DNA from: Podochytrium sp. JEL0797
Taxonomy: Eukaryota > Chytridiomycota > Chytridiomycetes > Chytridiales > Chytriomycetaceae
Assembly (NCBI GenBank): GCA_027596195.1
Contig: JADGJG010000289.1
Coordinates: forward strand, 1-25,528
Direction of reading: 5' to 3'
DNA length: 25,528 nt
Part shown: one piece after another, positions 1 to 9,370 of the stretch
Layout of the letters: every line of letters starts with the position of its first letter
Position numbering within the stretch: the stretch's first letter is position 1
The notes under the pieces: generated by a model
Databases searched by the model: none
What the model was told of the DNA's origin: nothing
What the model saw: the letters and a program-made list of their open reading frames with translations, nothing else
Made by a program: the position numbers and the translations under genes

Positions 1-40
1 AAATTTCTTTTCGAAGCCAGAAAAGCATCGAAAAATCTAA

Positions 41-625
41 ATGGCTCCCATCGCCTTCGCCACCCGTCCATGCTCCCCTCCCGCCCTTCCCGTCAAGCGT
101 GTGCTGCCCATGAAGCCGTTTCTGGGCTTCCTGAACTGGAAACAAGTCGTTTCGGCCGTCTCCGAAAACCGCCTCGACCGCTTCTCCAGGACAGTGGACT
201 GCACCACCCGTTATCTTCAATACATCAACTCGCACACCAAGAAGTTTGCCAGCGTCTCAGACTGCATCAAGATCGACATTCTCGGCTTCCCCTCCATGCA
301 CAATGCCGACGGCAAGATTGAAGCGGTCCAAGGCTTCCGCTCCATCGAGAAGCCATGGGTTCTTGAGCGCAATCACTTTCCTTACGCTCTCGAAGGGGTT
401 GAGCACTGGGTTCTGTGGACACTCGGCGAGAAGGAGATGGCTGAGGCTGACATGCAGGCCGTGTTCGAAGAGGCGTTTCCCGATTTGGAATTTGTCTCCC
501 TGACCAACCCACCGCATCTCAAGTCGGTTCCGGACATTCACCACTCTCATGTGTTTGTAAGGAGGTCTGGTGGACATGCTCTGTCCTCAAGCGTTGAGAC
601 GCTCTGCGCTGATGATGATGCGTAA
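41..625 (+). CDS. DUF3605 / Gig1-like protein, short copy
   Basis: Intronless ORF of 194 aa, starting at an ATG preceded by an A-rich leader and ending in TAA. The C-terminal half carries the pattern I associate with the fungal DUF3605 family (GlcNAc-induced protein Gig1-like): an N-HFPYAL stretch, then EHWVLWT about residues 122-128, then an NPPHLKSVPDIHHSHVFV block near residues 155-173. The biochemical function of this family is not known to me. The same blocks recur in the minus-strand gene at 8609-9325 (FPYA, IEHLVFWT, VPGIHHAHVFV, and a shared FASVSDC-KID-LGFP segment), so the two are paralogues. This copy lacks the zinc-finger-like N-terminus of the other. Only 40 bases lie upstream, so an earlier exon cannot be excluded. 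Family assignment rests on remembered motif pattern, not a search. Confidence 0.75.
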   Translation: MAPIAFATRPCSPPALPVKRVLPMKPFLGFLNWKQVVSAVSENRLDRFSRTVDCTTRYLQYINSHTKKFASVSDCIKIDILGFPSMHNADGKIEAVQGFRSIEKPWVLERNHFPYALEGVEHWVLWTLGEKEMAEADMQAVFEEAFPDLEFVSLTNPPHLKSVPDIHHSHVFVRRSGGHALSSSVETLCADDDA

Positions 626-978
626 TCATTCAACCTTATCGCAAAATTTTCCAACACGTTTTCCAATTTTTAACTTTTTTTCCCTTTTTATTCAGTCGTC
701 TCTTGAACCATAATATAGAAAAGAGATATTATAAAAAATGCATTTTCTCTTTTTCCATTCAGTTTTCTAAATATGTGGATTAGGTTACAAACCAACTCAT
801 AAAACTTTAGTTATCTAGGAAGAGAAGGTAGGGCAGGGGTGCACGCACCCTTAATTGAATCCCTCTTAGAAGTCGCAAAGGGCAAAAACGGGCAGCGCCT
901 TCTTCCCAGTCCCCCCCTGTTATTTCTGAAAATTGGCGTTTATTCTCACAACCACACAAAAACTAGAAGAATGACGTG
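626..978. other. AT-rich intergenic region, convergent genes
   Basis: Gap between the DUF3605-like gene (+) and the 3' end of the eL18 gene (-). It is AT-rich in its first 200 bases and then holds C-rich runs near 905-917. A long open frame enters it from 839 but is a non-ATG shadow of the eL18 gene. I see no gene, RNA or repeat here; it most likely consists of two 3' UTRs and spacer. Confidence 0.6.
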
Positions 979-984
979 TTTATT
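979..984 (-). terminator. Poly(A) signal of the eL18 gene
   Basis: TTTATT on the plus strand reads AATAAA on the minus strand, about 17 nt downstream of the eL18 stop codon at 1001-1003. The position suits a polyadenylation signal. Confidence 0.5.
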
Positions 985-1000
985 CGAAACATTTTGTCCT

Positions 1001-2072
1001 TTAGTTCTTGTAACCACGGGACGAACGACGACCACGAGCTCTCTCGAACTTGCGACCCTTGGCGCGGACGTATGGCTTGACAGACGAGCCTGGGACACCG
1101 GCAGCTCCAAAGTGCTTGACGGCCTCACGGGACGCCTTGGGTCCACGGAGGAGGACGGTTCCCTTTCCGGTGGGGGCACGCAGGGCAAGCTGGTCAAAGG
1201 TGAGGATCTCACCACCGGCAGCCAAGATACGGGCACGGGCAGACTCGGTGACACGGAGAGCCGCGACAGAGAGCTTGGGCACCTCCAACAAACGGATGTC
1301 ATCGGTAATGGTTCCAACAACGACGGCGGTTTTTCCCTCGTTGTTCTTCAAGTAGCGAGCAATGCGGGACACAGACAATGGGGGACGGTTGATTCTGGAC
1401 ATGAAAAGACGTCTGAGGACAACCTTGTTGAACTTGGAGTCGGTTCTGCGGGCCAAGAAACGGTAGAGCTGGAAAATGGGAATACAGATATTAGGACTTG
1501 CATAACCATTTTAATTGATGGAAATGCAGCAACACAATACCTTGACGAGCAAGGCCAAGTAGACGTCCTTGGAGGAAGGAGCGGATCTGGCGCTCTTCTT
1601 GACGTGGTTCTTCTTACCGGAGTCGATACCCTGAAAAGCAACACACGCATTAGTTTCCGGTTTCGTAATCGTGTATATGCGAGTGTGATTGGTGGTAGTG
1701 TTGCGAGAGTGGGTTGACGATTGATGTTCGTGCGGATTCATTCGATCGGAGTGTTCGTATTCGTCCTTCTGATCCCAGCGACTTTGAAACAGCCAATTCG
1801 ATCACAAACTACACTGCTCAGATTCGATTCGAATAGTGTAGTGCATTGAGCAGGTTCGTTGGTTCGTTCAAAGAGCCATGCCGCAAATACATCTCCCCAT
1901 GCCGGTCCCTCCCCTGATCCCATCAATCCGCCCACGGAGGCGATAGAGAGGACCCGTCCACACTAAGCAGATGAGGACTCGCTAGCTGCATGAATATCCG
2001 GCTGCCGTTGTCTGATGATGGATGGTCGTGGTGGGGATGGGCGTTGGTGCGGGAGGCTCGGCCATTCACCAT
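1001..2072 (-). CDS. RPL18: 60S ribosomal protein eL18 (L18)
   Basis: Structural protein of the large cytosolic ribosomal subunit. Exons on the minus strand: 2072-2070 (ATG only, tentative), 1630-1541, 1468-1001; total 186 aa, against about 188 aa in other eukaryotes. Exon 2 encodes [28 protein letters not shown] and exon 3 continues [18 protein letters not shown], the hallmark eL18 N-terminus; the end [16 protein letters not shown] is also typical. Splice sites: CAG/GGT at 1631, AAG/GTATTG at 1541-1540, CCAG/CTC at 1469. Exon 2 needs an upstream Met and has no good ATG adjacent. The best candidate is ATG followed directly by GTGAAT at 2072-2065, giving a 439-nt first intron, a common layout in ribosomal protein genes. 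Exons 2 and 3 are certain; exon 1 is inferred. The gene is divergent from the RRM gene at 2936. Confidence 0.93.
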
Positions 2073-2935
2073 TTTTGCGAGGAAGTGGAGGGGGGGACCA
2101 AAAACAAAAACACAGTGCGAATGGACCCCCCTCCAACCTCTTCCACTTCCCTTCCCTCCCTCTTCTCTTGTCACAAATATCATTCATCACCATTCCTCAC
2201 TCCCTCTTTCAACACTCTCTTGCACCTTTCTATTTTAATGAAGAAAAGAGAAGCAGGAAAGTGTTTCCCATTTCAGGGACCAGGGGCCATTGCGCTTTTT
2301 CGTCATACTCTTCTTATCATCGCGTTTTTGGCAGACATAACCCAGGCTCTGCAGGGTCAGGAAAGTCACGCCGTTTGCTGTTCCCAAATTGGGTCTCAAA
2401 ACTTTTTGGTCTCGTCGCGCATGGAGGCCTACCAAAGGCGAATTTTGAGGCCCACAAGGTTCTGCTCTGTTGAACGCTTTTTCGTCAACTCGGACTACTG
2501 TGTGTGGGACGCTGAGCTCCCCCCAAAACCAAAAAATTCCGCGTGTAGATTCAAACTTGAGGACATTTAATTGTTCACCTTCAGTCGAGATTTATTGAGA
2601 AAGCAATATTGAAATGATTATTCAGGAGACCTGTCAAAACGGAGAATGAGGGACATCCCACAGCTTCGGTCTGGGCAATCGCGGCGAAATTTTTTGCGAA
2701 GAATTTGACCCCCTGCTTCGAGGTGCGTGAATCGCAGTTTGTCACTGTGCGGATGCAACGCATCTGACTTAGTATTCTCTTGCGAATTGCTTTGAATCTT
2801 CTCGTACTCTTCAACGGGTGCCTGAACGAGCCTCGAGATCTTGCCCCCAATTTGACCTCATCTTTCTCCACAACCCCACAGACTCACCCTCCCTCCCTTT
2901 CCTCTCTGCGAAGTCTCTCCAGACTCGAAACCATC
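2073..2935. promoter_or_regulatory. Divergent intergenic region between eL18 and the RRM gene
   Basis: This 863-bp region separates two divergently transcribed genes and should hold both promoters and 5' UTRs. A strong pyrimidine tract (C/T runs about 2130-2230) lies upstream of the proposed eL18 ATG, and another (about 2875-2925) immediately precedes the RRM-protein ATG. Open frames on both strands (for example 2022-2570 + and 2581-2871 -) have no recognisable protein features and poor codon texture, so I treat them as chance. No TATA box stands out. Confidence 0.45.
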
Positions 2936-5679
2936 ATGACTTCCGATCAACTCGGTCTCGGATCGCCTCAATCCGGATCCAAAGAAAATAAGGATGACGC
3001 CCCAATCGCCCCTTTGCCAACCCCACGTCTCGAAACCCAGAACGAAATGAAGGTATATCGTCGCTCTTTTGCTCGCATACAATGACGGAGTACGGGTCGA
3101 TGTGGATCGGACAGAGCGGCGTTTCAATTATATCTTTGGGCGGGTGAATTGGGGCTCATGGGTGAGCGATTGCCATTGGGGTTCTACCGTGCACACGGAA
3201 TACCCCACGCAGATATGTTCATTAGTAAGATCCGGAGTGGGACTTCGTGTGGGGCTCCTCCCGAGGACCCTTCAACGGACTCGAACTCTATTCAAATTGG
3301 CGGGAGGCGGCGAGCGGAGACAAATTCGAATCCTATCAGCTTCTACGGCTACAGAAACAGCGAATTCAATCGAAATGATTTCTTGGGAGCGTGGATGAAG
3401 TTTTGGGTCCGCGACGCGCACGTGCATTCCTTTTATTTTCCACCAATTAAATTTTTTGTTTTTCAAACAGAATTCGACAAACACCGAGGCTCCCCTGTCT
3501 CCGAATTCACCTTCTCATCCGGGTCCGCTCGACCCAAAGTCCGCGTCGGCCCCAGTATCGACCAGCAGGAGCAACAGCGGAAACAACTCTGAGTTCGAGA
3601 AAGACTACAACAAAAGCCACAAACGAAACTCTGGGAACCAGAGGGGTGGATTCAACAACAGATCGCCCAGCACGCATGTGGATCCTTCTGCGGACGTGAA
3701 GCCATATCTGGCGGCACCATTCCAATCCGATCCCGCGATCTACAACGCCGCGGCGGCAGCTGCTCTTGCGGCCCAGGCCTTGGCTCCACCACCATTGGAA
3801 AGAACTTCACCTGCCGCTTCTTCGACTCCTTTGCAGCAGTTTATTTCTCCGCCTCCAGTTTCGAGGCCCCCTTATTATTACGCGCCCACCGTTATGTATT
3901 TCCCACCTGGTCAAACATATCCCGCCACTCCCAACCAAGACGCCTCCGCCTTCTTCAATCAAGTTACTTCCCCAGTCGCCGCTTACGATCCTGCTGTTTT
4001 CCCGCAATGGTCCTACACTCCAGCCCAACACGCCAATTTCAACGCCACCAACGTCAGACCGCCCCCCATCTTGACCCACGCTCCCGGCCGCCACCACAAG
4101 AGAGGAAGTTTCGCAAAAAACAACAATTCCTTCTTCCCCCAACCCCCACCACAACAATCCCCCGTCATGGTCCAGCAGCAACCCGGACGCACCGTGGATC
4201 CTCGATCGTTCGGACCACCGCACGCCCACGCCAACCAAAACAACAATAACGTTAACCGCAACCTCTCGGATGGAAGTACCATCTCGAACAGCAGCAGTTA
4301 CGGGCGCGCGGCTGCCGAATTCATGGACGCGCCTGCCAACATGAACCCGTACGCGGGGACGCGCGGTGGAGTGTTTTCGCCAAACCAAGGACGTGTAATG
4401 GGACACATGGGCAACAGCGGGACTGTGTCTGGTGGAAACGGAGGAAGTGCGGGGTGTACCACCAATTTGTATATTCGCGGGTTGCCTTCGAACGCGACGG
4501 ATGAGTCGTTGTATGAGCTTTGCAAAGGGTGAGAACATGTTATTTGAGTGTTTTTGATATTCTTCCGAGTGTTGATTTTGTCGTTGTGTTGCAGGTACGG
4601 GCGCATTTATTCGTCGAAAGCGATTTTGGACTTGATTACGCTGGAGTGCAAAGGGTTCGGTTTCGTCATGTATGAGGCTGAAGAGGAGACTCGGCTTGCG
4701 TTTGATTCGTTGGTGACGATGGGGTATCAAGTTTCTTATGCGAGAGTAAGTGGTTTCACTTGGTCGTGAGGTGTCCCGCGGCTCTGTAACACATTTTTGG
4801 GGTTTTATTGCTAGACCGATCCACGCTCCCCGGGCAAAGACACGTTCGTGAACCGTCTGAAGAGTCTCCACGACGACCAGAGCACCAACATTTATGTTTC
4901 GAATTTGCCGCCCTTGATGGACGAAGACGTGAGTCCTCACACAAACAAAAAAAACCTCTTCTCCTTTTCACACTCATAAAATAGGGTTTGGTCACCCTTC
5001 TCAAACCGCGTCCCGTTGTGTCCGCCAAAATCCTCCGTGACCCCATGACCCTCAAATCCCGCGGCGTCGGCTTCGCACGCCTCGAAACCCGCGACGACGC
5101 CATGTCCGCGATCCACGAGCTCCATGGCAAACTGATCCCCGACTCGTTCCAGCACCTCCAAGCGCGGTTCGCGGATTCGGCGGCCCAAAAGCGGTTCAAA
5201 ATCAGCACCCAGGTGTTGTATGGCAACAATGCTGGGTTTCCCATGTCGCCTTCCATGATGTCTCCGGGTGTTGTGGGTCCGTATTCGCCGGATCAGGAGG
5301 GTGTGGAGGGGGAAGGGGATGCGGGTGTTTCTCCTGTGGGAGACGCGTCGGTTGCGGCGGAGGGGCCGAATGTTTATTATGACGGAAGCACGTAAGTCCG
5401 AACTGGATTGTCTGAAAGAAATCGCGTCGCTAAACTTGTCACTTTAGACCTGGTACCGGAGGCCAATACGTTTATTCCAACGGAATGTACTTCAACCATC
5501 ACAACCAGCAAATGTATTACGGGCCGCAGTATTATCCTGCTCCCGCCGTCCAATATGGTATCCAGTCCAAGACCGACCCCGATGGACAAGCGCCGCTCCT
5601 GTCGCCAGCCATGTCGGACGAGACTGTGAACGAGCAGGAAAAGCGACTGTCTGACCAGCTGAAGGCCGTCGAGTTGTAA
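2936..5679 (+). CDS. Two-RRM RNA-binding protein, RBMS/MSSP-like
   Basis: Six exons: 2936-3052, 3471-4528, 4595-4745, 4815-4928, 4985-5391, 5448-5679; 692 aa. The first 365 residues are low-complexity, rich in P, S, N, A and Q, and probably disordered. RRM1 (about 368-445) has RNP2 LYIRGL and RNP1 CKGFGFVMY. RRM2 (about 464-550) has RNP2 IYVSNL and RNP1 SRGVGFARL. The pairing TNLYIRGLP / NIYVSNLPPLMDE plus ILRDP and SRGVGFAR resembles metazoan RBMS/MSSP proteins, single-stranded nucleic acid binders linked to mRNA control. The tail is Y/Q-rich. Splice sites are good (GTATAT, GTGAGA, GTAAGT, GTGAGT, GTAAGT) and phases join cleanly. The first intron is 418 nt, far longer than the others (56-69 nt). 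RRM domains are certain; the subfamily is inferred. A 377-aa antisense frame at 3807-4940 is a shadow. Confidence 0.9.
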
Positions 5680-5914
5680 AATACAGTATTTACTGTTGAT
5701 CTTCTCTCTTTTGTTGTTTTTTCTTTCGTGCTGTTTTCCCCTTTGTGATGTAGAAGAAATAGAAAGTCAAAGGAAAAGAAAGTGGTGGGGAGAGGAGAGG
5801 AGGTCGCGTGTGGTTGTTTTGATTAAGTGGTGTAATTGCGGTGTAGTTAAAGAAAGCGGTGTGGAGACAAGAGGGGAGAATCATCAACCAGACAGACAAG
5901 ACAAACAAAAAAAA

Positions 5915-7880
5915 ATGCTGTTTGGTTCGATACCGCCCCATCGCCCCTCCTTTCCCTCACCATGTTAACGCATGTTGCTCTCCAGGTCTTGGCGCACAGA
6001 AGGGCGAACTTGACGCGTGGGTCACGGGCGCAAACGGAGCCATTGAGCTCAAGCTTGGTAAATGCGTCATCCTATCACACTCACCCGCTCACCCTCTTGC
6101 GCCCTGCCAGTGCATTCCTCCGACGCACACCTCAACAACCTGTCTCCCTCCATCTCCCAAACGGCTCTTGCTGCCGCTGCGGGATCCCCGATCCCCGAAG
6201 CCAAGCGGACGTTCCATCCCGAATTCACATATCCGCTGTTTGGCGAGGAAGAAGTCCTGTTTGGATATAAAAACCCTGTCGTCAGAGTGCGTGTTGCATT
6301 GATTCCTGGTTGAGGAGCAAGAGCTGCCCTGATCGCTAACCATTCGCCGAACCCGCCGGGTCCCTCTGCTGTTGTTTTTTTCACAGCTCCATTATGCGGC
6401 AGGGTCTCTGTTCACCTTCCTCGGAATGTCTTACACCTACAAAATCGACAACGATCCCGATGAAGTCGCGAAATCGAAGCGGATTGGGGGCGTGGCTCCC
6501 AAAGCCGACAATGTGCTGTCGGTTGTTCAAGAGAAGCTGCCGGAGAAGGGTGAGTGTGTCGTTCACAAGGCAAATGGGGGAGAATCAGGGCGGACTGACG
6601 TTTTTTTTTCGCGAAACAAAGGATTCACGGACAACTATAGTTCGTTTATGGAGCACGTCAAACGCGATGAAGCAGGAGGATTCAAACCCATGGGAGACAA
6701 GATTTACGAATATTCAGTGAAAGGTCGCGAGGGTGTCGTATATGAAGTGTACAAGGTTTGTTTTGATTCCCAAGAATCCAACTTCTCACGAACGCAAGCG
6801 GCTTCAATTCAACAGACCTCCTTCGCAAACCCTCGTTTCAAAGCGTACAATGAATCCCTTCAAGTGATTTTGCTGTTCTTTATCGAAGGCGCGTCCGCGA
6901 TTGACGACGAAGACGAAGATTGGGAGTGTTACCTCGTGTTTGAGAAGCGGCCTGTGATATCTTCTGCGGCAGTTGTTGGTGGGAGTGGATCGCAGTTTGC
7001 GTATTCGTTGGTGGGGTTCTCGACTGCGTATGCGTTTTGGTGTTTCCCGGACAGCAAACGAATGCGAATCAGTCAGTTTATGGTGATGCCTCCGTATCAA
7101 AAAATGGGCCATGGAAGTACGTTTTTTCCGTAGCGAAGCTGCTGGGGGATGTGCTTGGTTGACTGATTTTTTTTGATTTTCAAAAGGGGACCTATACAAC
7201 GCGATGAAGCGCGAGTTTGCATCCAGAAAAGAGGTTATCGACTTTGGAGGTACGCCTTGTAATTTCTGAATCTTCCCTCCCGTTGGCTGACCGCTTGGTA
7301 TGCTGTTTGTATTTCAGTGGAGGACCCGAACGACGACTTTTCCAACATGAGAGACGTGTGTGACCTGCAATCGCTCGTATCGGAAGTGGAGAGGATCCAA
7401 AATTCCAACCCCTTGAACAGCATGACTTCTGTGGGAGATTGGAATCGTCCTGGGGCGTCGGGATCGAACGCGACTGCGGACAGTCACACAACGCATGCGG
7501 CGATTGTTGCGGTGGTGTCAAATATCAAGCACGGAAAGTACAAACTGAGCAAGGTGCGTTTTTTTGGCTTCTGGGTTTCGTTTGCTAACGTGAATTGTGA
7601 AGGCGCAAGCTGAACGATGCATCGAAATGATTCAGATGAAATATTTGGATCGCTCCAACAAGGCGGCCGTGAAAGAGTTCAGAATGATGGTCAAGCGGAG
7701 ACTTTACAGACGCAACGAGGTGAGTGAAATGGTGAGTGAAAAACGCGCGTTTTTCTGATTTTGTGCTCGGTTTTCCAGGAAGCGCTGAGTGGGATGGAAG
7801 TTGAGGTGATGAAGGAAAAGCTTCAAGAGACATTTTTGAATGTGGAAGAGGGATATCGCGAGACGCTGCTTCATGCTTAA
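5915..7880 (+). CDS. HAT1: Type B histone acetyltransferase HAT1
   Basis: Acetylates free histone H4 (Lys5/Lys12 in studied species) before chromatin assembly. Ten exons: 5915-5924 (tentative), 5986-6057, 6111-6286, 6387-6549, 6622-6755, 6816-7116, 7187-7249, 7318-7553, 7603-7719, 7779-7880; 457 aa, near family size (about 375-420) with extra loops. Family signatures: an EFTYPLFGEEEVLFGYKN block, LLFFIEGAS.IDDEDE.W, YLVFEK, RISQFMVMPPYQKMGHG (the acetyl-CoA Q-x-x-G-x-G loop) and GVEDPNDDF, containing the Glu-Asp pair that matches the catalytic region of human HAT1. The start is the weak point: no ATG is in frame in exon 2. ATG at 5915 spliced through GTTCGA (5925) to the CCAG at 5985, with TTAAC about 20 nt upstream, restores frame with a 10-nt first exon. 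It ends only 108 bp before the next gene. Confidence 0.9.
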
Positions 7881-7988
7881 TTCTTCCTCTGTTTCTGTGT
7901 GGAACGTGATTGTCCGAAAATCAAAACAAACCCATGCTTGACATTTTTGAAAATCTTTTGATTTTCGCAAACAAAAAAAACCTCCACA

Positions 7989-8388
7989 ATGCCAAAGTCC
8001 CCCTCCCAAAAGGTACTGTTTGATTCTCCGAGTTGAGATGTCCCCCTCTTCTGTCTGTCCACGGCGCATGTGTGCGGATCCTTTCACGACTAACAAATCT
8101 TTCTCAGAGATCCGCCGCGAAGAAGGAGAAGCCCGAGAAGGCCGAGAAGGGAGAGAAGGTCGAGAAGGCGCCGCGCAAGCCATCCGCATACAACCTCTTC
8201 ATGAAGGTGCGCTTGTCGTGATTTGTAACCATTCTTCTGAAACGAACCTGTCAATCCGCCCCAAACAAACACAGACGGAGCTTCCCAAAGTCAAGATTGC
8301 TGACCCGACCATCACACACAAGGATGCTTTCAAAGTCGCGGCGGGCAACTGGAAGACGGCCGCCGAGAACCCGGCAAACAAGAAATGA
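7989..8388 (+). CDS. Small HMG/YABBY-like chromatin protein
   Basis: Three exons, 7989-8012, 8108-8206 and 8275-8388, give 78 aa. The first ~30 residues are a Lys/Glu/Ala-rich basic tail with near-repeats of the K-E-K-x-E-K-A type. The rest is a short HMG-box-like segment, PRKPSAYNLFMK followed by DPTITHKDAFKVAAGNWK, closely recalling the C-terminal part of YABBY domains and single-HMG non-histone proteins (APSAYN-F-K, ITH-EAF--AA-NW). By family it should bind DNA non-specifically or weakly in the nucleus. Splice signals are AAG/GTACTG, CTCAG/AGA, AAG/GTGCGC and ACACAG/ACG, all phase 0. It lies immediately downstream of HAT1 on the same strand, but eukaryotic adjacency need not mean shared function. 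The name is pattern-based; a degenerate HMG box is the alternative. Confidence 0.8.
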
Positions 8389-8583
8389 GGAGCACAACCA
8401 AGGAGGAATGGATGTTGACAGGAATACTGGAAACATTGTTTATTTTCATACGAACGGAAGGCCTGATAAACACCTGTTCGCAAATCCCCTTTTTTCGCGT
8501 CTGCGGAGCGCTCTCGGACATGCATTCGTCTCTTCCTCTTCGATGCATCTCTCTCATCAAAAGTAGATTTTCGGAAAAATGGA

Positions 8584-8589
8584 AATAAA
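8584..8589 (+). terminator. Possible poly(A) signal
   Basis: AATAAA about 195 nt after the HMG/YABBY-like stop codon, just before the convergent DUF3605-like gene's stop at 8609. Plausible plus-strand poly(A) signal, but composition alone could produce it. Confidence 0.3.
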
Positions 8590-8608
8590 CAATGAAAACG
8601 TCAGACTT

Positions 8609-9325
8609 CTATTCGAGCTTATTCACAAACACATGTGCGTGATGAATCCCGGGAACTGTTTTTCGCGAGGGCTCATTCACGAACCACACAAACTCCCTTC
8701 CCGCAAGCTGTCCTTCCAAAACCGCCTCCACGCGCGTCGATTCCATCTCAGACTCCCCAAACGTCCAAAACACGAGATGCTCAATCCCATCTTGAACCGC
8801 GTATGGAAACTTGTTGACACACAGTTTCCACTCGGATTTCGTGGGGTTTTCTGCGGCGCGGATCTTGCCGTCACCTCCTTCCACGACCGGCAGCGCTGGG
8901 AACCCCAGCGTGTCGATCTTAACGCAATCTGACACGCTTGCGAAGAGGGGTACGTGGTCGCGCATGTAGGCCACGTAGATTTCAGTGATGGCCGGGGTGC
9001 GCGAAAAGCCGGAGAGGTTGCGGACAGAGACAAGGTCAACGATTTCGGGCCAGGAGAGGATGCCCGTGAACGGGGCAGGTATGAAGGGAGGAGGCGGGGT
9101 AGCTGTGACACTTGCCGGGGTGGGTTCCCGCGCGGCAGCAGATGCATCCTGCAGTTCGGTCAGTTGCGCGGCTTGCATTTCGGCCATGGACTTCCCAGTT
9201 GTGGGACCAGGAATAAGCGACCCGACACCACTTTCCACGAATCCATGCGAATTCGAAAGGTGCATCATGTGTTCGGCCGGTGTCGGTTGCTTCTTGGGGC
9301 AGAAGTTGCAAGCAACTGGCGGCAT
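8609..9325 (-). CDS. DUF3605 / Gig1-like protein with N-terminal zinc-finger-like motif
   Basis: Intronless ORF of 238 aa. Residues 5-27 hold a C2H2-like pattern: CNFC followed by H-M-M-H and a further His (NSHGF). Residues about 60-95 are an Ala/Pro/Thr linker (EPTPASVTATPPPPF). The rest matches the DUF3605-like gene at 41-625: F-G-L-W in the first helix, FASVSDCVKIDTLGFP, NKFPYAVQDGIEHLVFWTFG and VPGIHHAHVFV. The pattern fits fungal DUF3605 (Gig1-like) proteins of unknown biochemistry; the zinc-finger-like extension is unusual to me and is absent from the other copy. Its ATG lies only 45 bp downstream of the AAR2 stop codon, so UTRs and promoter must overlap the end of AAR2. Convergent with the HMG/YABBY-like gene. 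Confidence 0.75.
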   Translation of the reverse strand: MPPVACNFCPKKQPTPAEHMMHLSNSHGFVESGVGSLIPGPTTGKSMAEMQAAQLTELQDASAAAREPTPASVTATPPPPFIPAPFTGILSWPEIVDLVSVRNLSGFSRTPAITEIYVAYMRDHVPLFASVSDCVKIDTLGFPALPVVEGGDGKIRAAENPTKSEWKLCVNKFPYAVQDGIEHLVFWTFGESEMESTRVEAVLEGQLAGREFVWFVNEPSRKTVPGIHHAHVFVNKLE

Positions 9326-9370
9326 CTTTTCTTATCAATTTCTCAAAACTTTTGTAAATAGAGGTTCTTT

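Noticed and set aside
839..1717. 292-aa plus-strand open frame
   Set aside because: It starts at GTG, lies antisense to eL18 exons, and has no protein features; it is a shadow of GC-rich codons in the ribosomal protein gene.
1631..2069. Possible intronic snoRNA in the eL18 first intron
   Set aside because: On the minus strand I found CTGA-type D-box candidates but no RTGATGA C box in the right arrangement.
2581..2871. 96-aa minus-strand open frame in the eL18/RRM divergent region
   Set aside because: No recognisable motif, overlaps the likely 5' UTR of the RRM gene, and composition is unlike the confirmed genes.
3807..4940. 377-aa minus-strand open frame
   Set aside because: Antisense to the RRM gene, spanning two well-defined introns; Arg/Val/Gly-rich shadow of a Pro/Asn/Ser-rich coding region.
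5918..5941. GGTTCGATACC resembling a tRNA B box
   Set aside because: The flanking bases do not form a T stem, no A box or acceptor stem is found, and the site is better explained as the start of HAT1 intron 1.
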